Below, piece by piece: positions 1-4,881 of a stretch of DNA of 5,362 nt; within the stretch, counting starts at the first letter, position 1, and every line of letters starts with the position of its first letter. A model generated the notes under the pieces. That model had not been told where the DNA came from and did not search any database. It was given only the letters and a program-made list of their open reading frames with translations. Source of the DNA: Kineosporiaceae bacterium (GTDB lineage Bacteria; Actinomycetota; Actinomycetes; Actinomycetales; Angustibacteraceae). The DNA lies in NCBI GenBank assembly GCA_027345905.1, contig DAIETC010000267.1, forward strand, positions 1-5,362, given 5' to 3'. A program made the position numbers and the translations under genes.

Positions 1-735
1 GGCCTGGGATCGTTGGTCGGCCAGCACGGGCTGACCCTGGAGAACTATGCCCGGGTGATCCGCAGCCCGGCCCTGCACGCCCCACTGGTGTTCTCCGCCG
101 AGCTGGCCGCCGCCACCGCCACCGTTTCGGTGGCGCTCGGCACGGTGTCGGCGAGGTTGCTGAGCGCTCGAGAGGGAAGGGTCGCGGGCCGGCTGCTCGA
201 CCTTCTGCTCCTGACGGCCGTCGCTTTGCCGGGGATCGTGTTCGCGGCCGGCTACATCTTCACCTACAACCTCCCGCTGACAAACGCCATCGGCATCCAC
301 CTGTACGGCACGTCGTCCCTGCTGTTCCTGGCGTACGTCGCCACCGCGCTGCCGGCCACCTCACGCGTACTGCTGGGCAGCGTCGGCCAGGTGCAGGAGT
401 CGCTGCGGCAGGCCGGGCGGGTGCATGGCTCCGGCCCGCTCGGGGCCTGGCTGCGGACCGTGCTGCCGGTGCTCAGCCGGCCACTGCTCGGGGCCTGGAC
501 CCTGACCTTCGCGGCCACCCTGCTGGAGCTGCCGGTATCCCAACTGCTCTACCCACCCGGGCGTCCGCCCGTCTCGGTGGGCATCACGAAGGCGTTGGCC
601 AACTATGACTTCGGGGGTGGCACGGCCATGGAGGTCGTGGCCATTCTCTGTGCGCTGGCGGTCATGGGCGCGACCTGGGGCTTGTACCGCGTCCTGGCAC
701 CGGCCGGCTGGCGCCGGATCGGCACAGCGTCATGA
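1..735 (+). CDS. Fe3+-type ABC transporter permease (FbpB-like), 5' end cut by window edge
   Basis: The frame is open from base 1, giving 244 visible residues before the TGA at 733-735; the true start lies left of the window. The protein is an inner-membrane permease that would form the channel of a binding-protein-dependent importer. Several hydrophobic segments are visible. The EAA loop, which contacts the ATPase, is encoded at about 397-480 (ESLRQAGRVHGSG, then LRTVLPVL). It is followed by an ELPVSQLLYPPG stretch resembling the ELPATLLL-type segment of ferric-iron permeases. FbpB/SfuB-type permeases are often fused two-domain proteins of about 500 residues, so this may be only the C-terminal half. 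Its stop overlaps the ATPase start (ATGA, 732-735), indicating co-translation. Assignment to the family is firm. Iron as the substrate is inferred from family resemblance and from the neighbours; thiamine, putrescine or spermidine importers are related alternatives. Confidence 0.88.
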   Translation, partial: GLGSLVGQHGLTLENYARVIRSPALHAPLVFSAELAAATATVSVALGTVSARLLSAREGRVAGRLLDLLLLTAVALPGIVFAAGYIFTYNLPLTNAIGIHLYGTSSLLFLAYVATALPATSRVLLGSVGQVQESLRQAGRVHGSGPLGAWLRTVLPVLSRPLLGAWTLTFAATLLELPVSQLLYPPGRPPVSVGITKALANYDFGGGTAMEVVAILCALAVMGATWGLYRVLAPAGWRRIGTAS

Positions 736-1934
736 CAGCCCGTACGCTCGCCCAGCCGCCCCGCGGGCACCGGCTCAGTGTGCGGGGCGCCACCAAGCGC
801 TTCGGCACGGTGCCGGCGTTGTCGTCCGTGGACGTCGACGCCGAACCCGGGCAGTTCCTCGTCCTGCTCGGCCCTTCGGGATCTGGCAAGTCCACGCTGG
901 TGCGCTGCCTTGCCGGCGTCGAGCGGCTGGACGCCGGCCAGATCAGCCTCTCGGGCCAGCTTGTCGGCGACGGGCGCCGGCACCTGCCTCCCGAGCGCCG
1001 GGACCTCGCGATGGTCTTCCAGGACTATGCCCTCTGGCCGCATCTGAGCGTGGCCGAGAACGTCGGCTATGCGCTGCGCCGGCGCCAGCTCAGCCCGAGC
1101 GAGCACCGTCGGCGGGTCGGTGCCACCATCGAGCGGGTGGGACTCACCCACCACGCGGGGCGCTATCCCGGGGAGCTCTCCGGCGGCGAGCAGCAACGGG
1201 TCGCCCTGGCCCGCGCCATCGTTGCCGAACCGGGGTTACTGCTGTTCGACGAGCCGCTGTCCAATCTGGACGCGGACCTGCGCGAGCGGCTGCGCGTCGA
1301 GATCTCGACGCTCACCCGCGAGACGGGCGCCACCGCTGTGTACATCACGCACGACCAGTCCGAGGCTTTTGCGCTGGCCGACCGGATCGGTGTCCTGGAC
1401 CACGGCCGGCTGGTGCAGCTGGACCGGCCCGAACAGATCTACCATCAGCCGGCGACCGCGTTCGTCGCGCGCTTCACCGGAGCCGCAGGCGAACTTCCCG
1501 GGCGCACGTTCGGTGCGAGCGACGGCGCCTTGGTCCGCGTCCAGGTCGGCGCCGCCAACCTGCTCGCACGCCCGATCGGCGTGCTCGGGCGTGAGGCGAG
1601 CGTGCGCGTCCTGGTGCGTCCGGCCGCGACGTCCATCGCCGAGGGCGCCGCCGCTGCGCCGGATGCGGGGATGCTTCGAGGTGTTGTTGCGGACGTCGCG
1701 TACCGGGGCCGCGGCTACGACCACGTGGTCGAGGTCCAGGCCGGGACGCTCAGTGCGGTGCACTCGCCGCGGGCCTACCCCCGCGGGGAGTCGATCGATG
1801 TCCTGCTCGACCCGCAGGGCTGCCTCGCCTTTGCCATTGAGAAGGAACGTGACACACTGGACCTAACAACCGTTACGGTCGGCTCCGGTGGGTCTTCAGT
1901 GCAGCTCGCGGGGCGGCCCTCGGCGAGGGAGTGA
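732..1934 (+). CDS. ABC transporter ATP-binding protein, FbpC/PotA-like with C-terminal TOBE region
   Basis: This 400-residue cytoplasmic ATPase would energise the permease encoded just upstream. All nucleotide-binding elements are intact: Walker A GPSGSGKST (47-55), Q-loop glutamine 97 in VFQDYALWPHLSV, signature LSGGEQQRVALARA (149-162), Walker B LLLFDE (169-174), D-loop SNLD (177-180) and switch histidine 207 in YITHDQ. The C-terminal part (about 250-372) fits the regulatory/TOBE extension of ferric-iron and CUT1-type ATPases, for example GVVADVAYRGRGYDHVVEV. The last 30 or so residues are polar, rich in Ser, Gly and Thr, and match nothing I recognise. The ATG overlaps the permease TGA and has no strong ribosome-binding site of its own, so translational coupling is likely. 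The length is slightly above the typical 350-380. The specific substrate is inferred, not shown. Confidence 0.93.
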   Translation: MTARTLAQPPRGHRLSVRGATKRFGTVPALSSVDVDAEPGQFLVLLGPSGSGKSTLVRCLAGVERLDAGQISLSGQLVGDGRRHLPPERRDLAMVFQDYALWPHLSVAENVGYALRRRQLSPSEHRRRVGATIERVGLTHHAGRYPGELSGGEQQRVALARAIVAEPGLLLFDEPLSNLDADLRERLRVEISTLTRETGATAVYITHDQSEAFALADRIGVLDHGRLVQLDRPEQIYHQPATAFVARFTGAAGELPGRTFGASDGALVRVQVGAANLLARPIGVLGREASVRVLVRPAATSIAEGAAAAPDAGMLRGVVADVAYRGRGYDHVVEVQAGTLSAVHSPRAYPRGESIDVLLDPQGCLAFAIEKERDTLDLTTVTVGSGGSSVQLAGRPSARE

Positions 1935-1937
1935 TGT

Positions 1938-2711
1938 ATGACTGGCACGGCCCTGTTCGTCGCGGTCTTCCTGGCCTGCCTGGTCGAGGCGGTTGAGGCG
2001 CTGACGATCGTGCTGGCGGCCGGCACGAGCCGCGAGTGGCGCTCGGCCCTGCTGGGAGTGGGCGCCGGGCTGCTTGTGCTCGCGGCCACCGTGGCGGCGC
2101 TGGGTCCGGCGGTCTCCGCACTGCCGTTGTCCGGCCTACGCCTGTTCGTCGGTGGCCTGCTGCTCGTCTTCGGGCTGCAGTGGCTGCGCAAGGCCATCTT
2201 GCGGGCCAGCGGCAACAAGGCACTGCACGACGAGGAGCTCATCTTCCAGACCCAGCTCGACGCCGCCCGCACGGTCGCGGTGGACCGGCGTCCCCTCGTG
2301 GGCGACTGGTACGCGTTCACCCTGTCGTTCAAGGGGGTCGTACTGGAGGGCCTGGAGGTGGTGTTCATCGCCTTGACGTTCGGCAGCAACCAGCACGACA
2401 TCCCCCGGGCCGCCGCGGCGGCGGGCGCCGCGGTCGTCCTTGTCGTACTGCTCGGACTCGTGATCCGCAAACCGTTGTCTCGCGTGCCGGAGAACAGCAT
2501 GAAGTTCGTGGTCGGGATCATGCTGACGGCGTTCGGCGCGTTCTGGGGCGCGGAGGGTGCCGGCGCCAGGTGGCCCGGCGGTGACGGTGCGCTGCTCGTG
2601 CTGGTCCCGGCGATCGCGCTCTTCGCCCTGGCGCTAGTCGTCGCGTTCCGGCGCCGCGGGGCTTGGACGTCCGGGTCGGCCAGCGTCACGACGGCCGGGG
2701 TGAGCGCGTGA
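1938..2711 (+). CDS. FTR1-like/COG4280-type polytopic membrane protein
   Basis: The 257-residue protein has about seven hydrophobic segments (roughly 4-27, 37-57, 63-82, 130-148, 158-176, 188-204, 218-237). Two matching acidic motifs sit in membrane segments: VEAVEALTIVL (E17, E20) and LEGLEVVFIAL (E137, E140). Each is followed by a similar later segment (FVGGLLLVFG at 70-79, FVVGIMLTAFG at 190-200), so the two halves look duplicated. The motifs recall the REGLE motifs that carry Fe3+ in FTR1/EfeU permeases, though the leading Arg is replaced by Val or Leu. The overall sequence fits the uncharacterised COG4280-type family as I remember it. The ATG at 1938 is preceded by GAGGGAG (1925-1931) and lies 3 nt after the ATPase stop, placing it in the transporter operon. 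A metal (iron) permease or accessory channel is an inference; no function is established. Confidence 0.75.
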   Translation: MTGTALFVAVFLACLVEAVEALTIVLAAGTSREWRSALLGVGAGLLVLAATVAALGPAVSALPLSGLRLFVGGLLLVFGLQWLRKAILRASGNKALHDEELIFQTQLDAARTVAVDRRPLVGDWYAFTLSFKGVVLEGLEVVFIALTFGSNQHDIPRAAAAAGAAVVLVVLLGLVIRKPLSRVPENSMKFVVGIMLTAFGAFWGAEGAGARWPGGDGALLVLVPAIALFALALVVAFRRRGAWTSGSASVTTAGVSA

Positions 2712-2920
2712 TCATCAGACGGCTCAAGGCCTTCGCAGCGTTCTGGTACGACTTTATCGTGGGCGACGACTGGCGGGTCGCGGCCGGTGTGGTTGCCGCG
2801 CTGACACTGACGTACCTGCTCGCGCACCGCGTCAGCACCGCGGTGTGGTGGGTGGTGCTGGTCGCCCTCGTCGTTCTACTGCCGGTAAGCATCTGGCGGG
2901 CCGTGCGCAGCAGCCGCTGA
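2708..2920 (+). CDS. Small two-span membrane protein with GDDW motif
   Basis: The 70-residue protein has a basic N-terminus (IIRRLKAF), then FWYDFIVGDDW (12-22), a first membrane span at about 23-39, a short turn, a second span at about 45-63 and a basic tail (RAVRSSR). The GTG at 2708 was chosen over an upstream ATG at 2663 because it forms a GTGA overlap with the preceding stop, has GGGGTGAG (2697-2704) just upstream, and removes a polar stretch that would overlap the previous gene by 49 nt. The 3'-most position in the operon and the overlap suggest it is a partner or stabilising subunit of the preceding membrane protein. I recognise no named family. The positive charges on both ends suggest a hairpin with both termini in the cytoplasm (positive-inside rule). 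Confidence 0.75.
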   Translation: MIIRRLKAFAAFWYDFIVGDDWRVAAGVVAALTLTYLLAHRVSTAVWWVVLVALVVLLPVSIWRAVRSSR

Positions 2921-2945
2921 GCCGGCTCGCGGGCCGCTCAGGAGC
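2907..2945. terminator. Possible shared hairpin between convergent genes
   Basis: CTGAGC (2917-2922) and GCTCAG (2936-2941) are perfect inverted copies around a GC-rich 13-nt loop. They span the facing stop codons of the small membrane protein and the ChrB-like gene. A competing short palindrome, GAGCCGGCTC (2919-2928), overlaps the left arm. There is no T-run on either side, so an intrinsic terminator is only a suggestion. The 17-nt gap leaves no other room for one outside the coding regions. Confidence 0.25.
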
Positions 2946-3507
2946 CGTCGCCGTCCTCGAGGTAGACCCGGGCGGCGTACGCCTCGAGCGCCTGTTCGCA
3001 GGCGCCCAGGGCCTCCTCGGCGCTGGCCCGGGCGGGGGCACCGAAGATGTCCCGCGCCTGCACCTTGGCGAACCAGTTGCGCAGCTTCACCAGCTCGACC
3101 TCGTTCTCCTCCAGCTCGCCGTAGGTGAAGTGCTCTGCCCGGTACTCCTTCTCCAACCCGGTGTGGAAGTCCTGGCACTTGTCCAAGATCTCCTCGTACT
3201 CGCTGTCGCGTGCGCTCTGGAACAACGCCCGGACATCCTGGCCCCCGACCAGGGCGTTGCACTGCAACAGGACTGCGCTGCCCTCCATGTCGACGATCTC
3301 GCGGCGCAGCCGGCGCAGCGCGTGCTCGGCGTTCTTGCCGGCCGGCAGCGCCGCGGCCGAGTTCTGCAGGTAGACCGCCCCTAGCGCCTTCAGGCGCCGC
3401 CACACCGTCGCGCGCAGCCGGGTCGGCTCCGAGGGCACCCGGTAGACCAGCAACAGCCACTGGTCGGGGTCGGGCTCGCGGTCGGTCTCGGCGGCGGTGG
3501 CGTCCAC
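2938..3507 (-). CDS. Stand-alone ChrB N-terminal-domain-like protein
   Basis: The 189-residue protein has a polar start, then WLLLVYRVPSEPTRLRATVW (17-36) and KALGAVYLQNSAAALP (40-55). These resemble the N-terminal domain of ChrB, in which a winged-helix-like region precedes a conserved ALP. Further on come FQSARDSEYEEI (96-107), a helical stretch rich in Glu, Lys and Arg, and an acidic C-terminus. ChrB proteins of chromate operons are about 300 residues with a second domain; that domain is absent here, as in many actinobacterial homologues. The GTG at 3507 is the best start: it lies 29 nt after the upstream gene's stop, while earlier in-frame starts would run into that gene. Its ribosome-binding site is weak. 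A cytoplasmic regulatory or stress role is possible. No chromate transporter gene is visible, so a role in chromate resistance is not supported by context. Confidence 0.75.
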   Translation of the reverse strand: MDATAAETDREPDPDQWLLLVYRVPSEPTRLRATVWRRLKALGAVYLQNSAAALPAGKNAEHALRRLRREIVDMEGSAVLLQCNALVGGQDVRALFQSARDSEYEEILDKCQDFHTGLEKEYRAEHFTYGELEENEVELVKLRNWFAKVQARDIFGAPARASAEEALGACEQALEAYAARVYLEDGDGS

Positions 3508-3536
3508 GCACCCAGTCTGCCCGCCCCGTCCAGGGT

Positions 3537-4523
3537 CTAGCCCACTCGGCCGATCAGGTCGAGCTCCTCGGCCCTGGTCAAGCCCGCCTTTCGGGGCCTG
3601 CTCAACCCGAGCGCGCGTTCGTAGGCCAGCGTGTCGGTCAGGGTGTCCTGCACCGGACGCCGGGTCAGGCCCAGGTGCAGCGCACGGGCGTCGGCGCGGG
3701 CGCCGAAACCGGCATGGTCCGGCCAGGGCAGCCACAGCGGCAGCGAGCGCGCACCCATCCAGCCGGCCACGTCGTTGTCGAGCAGCCACTGCGGCTCGGC
3801 GCTCACCACGTCGGCTGGGCCGCCGACCTGGCGCGCCACGGCCAGCAGCTCCCCGAGCGCGCGCTGTTCACCGACGGCGTTGACCGGCCCGTGCACCCCC
3901 TGCTCCCCGGCCCGCAGAAGCCAGGCCGCGAGATCGCGGACGTCGAGCGTCTGGGACGGCTGGTCGGGGGCGTCCGGCACCAGCACCGGTCCGTCGCCGG
4001 CCAGCGCGAAGCGCCCGACCCAGTAGCCGAAGCGGTCACTGGGGTCGCCCGGGCCGCCGAGCAGACCGGCCCGCGCCAGCAGGGCGCGGTCACCCAGCGC
4101 CTGGACGACGGCCTGCTCGCAGGCGACCTTGGCGGCGCCGTAGTCCTCGATGGCTGCTTCATCTCCCGGGTGCGGCGCCAGCACCGCGGCGTCCTCGTCG
4201 ATGCCGGGCAGGTCGTGCGCGGCGTACACCGAGCAGGAGGACACGTACGACCAGTGCGCGGCCGCAGCGCTCAACGCCGCCAGCGCCGAGCGCACCTGGC
4301 CGGGTTGCCACGAGACGTCGACCACGTCGTCCCAGAGCTGGTCGCGGACGGCGTCGTACGCGTCCGGGTGGGTGCGGTCGGCTCGGACCGAGCGCACGCC
4401 GTCGGCGACGGGGCCGCTGTCACCGCGGGCGAGGCAGGTCACCTGGTACCCGCGCTCGAGCGCAAGGCGCGCGACCTCGCGGCCCAGCCAGGCGGTGCCG
4501 CCGAGCACGAGAAGGGTGCGCAT
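3537..4523 (-). CDS. Atypical SDR-family NAD(P)-dependent epimerase/reductase
   Basis: The 328-residue protein opens with a Rossmann beta-alpha-beta unit: MRTLLVLGGTAWLGREVA, with cofactor motif G8-x-x-A11-x-x-G14. The middle glycine of the usual GxxGxxG is alanine, which is common in atypical SDRs of the GGTRFIG type. Catalytic-site candidates are Ser95/Ser96 in SYVSSCSVYA and the Y128-x-x-x-K132 pair in EDYGAAKVACE, so oxidoreductase or epimerase activity is plausible. The C-terminal 150 or so residues form the substrate-binding part, with QTLDVRDLAAWLL typical of the family. The ATG at 4523 has a strong Shine-Dalgarno sequence. The ChrB-like gene follows 29 nt downstream on the same strand, so they are probably co-transcribed. 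The substrate is unknown. The CSP41-like RNA-binding SDR branch is another possibility. Confidence 0.88.
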   Translation of the reverse strand: MRTLLVLGGTAWLGREVARLALERGYQVTCLARGDSGPVADGVRSVRADRTHPDAYDAVRDQLWDDVVDVSWQPGQVRSALAALSAAAAHWSYVSSCSVYAAHDLPGIDEDAAVLAPHPGDEAAIEDYGAAKVACEQAVVQALGDRALLARAGLLGGPGDPSDRFGYWVGRFALAGDGPVLVPDAPDQPSQTLDVRDLAAWLLRAGEQGVHGPVNAVGEQRALGELLAVARQVGGPADVVSAEPQWLLDNDVAGWMGARSLPLWLPWPDHAGFGARADARALHLGLTRRPVQDTLTDTLAYERALGLSRPRKAGLTRAEELDLIGRVG

Positions 4524-4526
4524 GGG

Positions 4527-4534
4527 CTCACCTC
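4527..4534 (-). promoter_or_regulatory. Ribosome-binding site of the SDR gene
   Basis: The minus strand reads GAGGTGAG, ending 3 nt before the ATG at 4523, with the GAGGTG core 5 nt away. This strong Shine-Dalgarno match fixes the SDR start. Confidence 0.7.
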
Positions 4535-4579
4535 ACCAGCCGTTGCCCGCGATGTCATCGCCGGTTCGCTCTGGGCGCA

Positions 4580-4589
4580 CCAGATCTGG
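4580..4589. repeat. Perfect 10-bp palindrome CCAGATCTGG
   Basis: The sequence is identical on both strands and lies 57-66 nt upstream of the SDR start. The position would suit an operator for that gene, but a 10-bp palindrome can arise by chance and nothing else supports the role. Confidence 0.3.
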
Positions 4590-4649
4590 CTTCGCCGCTG
4601 CTCAAGGCCGGCACGGCGCGGCCGCCCGGGGCTGGAGGCGTGCGCCGCC

Positions 4650-4708
4650 TCGAGATCGCACTTTCGGGGCACTTTGCAGCCGAAAGTGCCCACCTTTTGC
4701 GATCTCGA
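4650..4708. repeat. 59-nt nested inverted repeat
   Basis: The outer arms TCGAGATCGCA (4650-4660) and TGCGATCTCGA (4698-4708) pair perfectly over 11 bp. Inside, GGGCACTTT (4667-4675) pairs with AAAGTGCCC (4683-4691) around a 7-nt loop. Alternatively GCACTTTCGG (4658-4667) pairs with CCGAAAGTGC (4680-4689). The heptamer GCACTTT occurs at 4658 and 4669, and inverted at 4683-4689. No T-run follows on either strand, so it does not look like an intrinsic terminator. It could be a dispersed palindromic repeat, a protein-binding site or an RNA structure in the pafA or SDR leader. Confidence 0.8.
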
Positions 4709-4711
4709 CAT

Positions 4712-4745
4712 CCGAGCAGGTTGCGCGCCCGAGCAGGTTGCGGCG
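4712..4745 (+). repeat. Two-copy 17-bp tandem repeat
   Basis: CCGAGCAGGTTGCG at 4712-4725 recurs exactly at 4729-4742, a period of 17 bp. The remaining three bases of each unit differ (CGC, then GCG). It follows directly after the inverted repeat and lies about 135-170 nt upstream of pafA. It may be paired binding sites or a simple slippage duplication. Confidence 0.75.
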
Positions 4746-4842
4746 CCCGACGGAGTGGCGGGATGCCGGCACGGGCAACAAGGTGCGAGGCTGTAGACAG
4801 CAGATAGGCATCGGCCGCGCGTGTGACGGAGGGCAGCCAGCG

Positions 4843-4881
4843 ATGGGCGGACACGGACCCGAAGGGCGTGCTGGTCGCTGA
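4843..4881 (+). CDS. Possible 12-codon leader peptide coupled to pafA
   Basis: ATG at 4843 opens a 12-codon frame (MGGHGPEGRAGR). Its TGA at 4879-4881 overlaps the pafA ATG as TGATG. GGAGGG at 4828-4833 lies 9 nt upstream, a better Shine-Dalgarno sequence than anything near the pafA start itself. Ribosomes ending here could restart on pafA. The peptide is too short to test by composition and has no run of a single regulatory amino acid, so it may be chance. Confidence 0.35.
   Translation: MGGHGPEGRAGR

Larger units (their letters stand above)
4524..4880. other. Divergent intergenic region between the SDR gene and pafA
   Basis: The 357-nt region must hold the promoters for both divergent units. 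I found no convincing -35/-10 pair for either. The GC-rich sequence contains a perfect 10-bp palindrome (4580-4589), a nested inverted repeat (4650-4708), a 17-bp tandem duplication (4712-4745) and a 12-codon open frame touching pafA (4843-4881). The long open frames crossing it on both strands are not convincing genes. They have no recognisable domain, and they extend antisense or out of frame into the flanking genes. Confidence 0.7.

Noticed and set aside
605..1594. A 329-codon + strand frame overlapping the permease and ATPase
   Set aside because: The product is Arg/Ala/Pro-rich, and the ATPase in the other frame carries every ABC motif.
1775..2827. A 350-codon open frame on the - strand
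   Set aside because: It is antisense to the FTR1-like gene and its flanks, is rich in Ser/Thr/Pro/Ala/Arg with no domain, and conflicts with a well-supported + strand operon.
3508..3789. A longer version of the ChrB-like protein starting at 3789
   Set aside because: The extra 94 residues overlap the SDR 3' end in another frame and are low-complexity Ala/Arg/Gly sequence. The ChrB-like similarity begins just after the GTG at 3507.
4650..4708. The nested inverted repeat as an intrinsic terminator
   Set aside because: No T-run follows the stem on either strand, and it sits between divergent genes, where no transcript needs to end.
3210..4796. A 528-codon open frame on the + strand
   Set aside because: It is antisense to the ChrB-like and SDR genes, which have clear domains. 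Its product is low-complexity Arg/Gly/Ala-rich sequence with no recognisable fold, as expected for a shadow frame in high-GC DNA.
4150..4881. A 243-codon + strand frame running into pafA as a possible upstream gene
   Set aside because: Most of it is antisense to the SDR gene and the rest has no domain or typical coding character. Only its last 12 codons have a credible ribosome-binding site.
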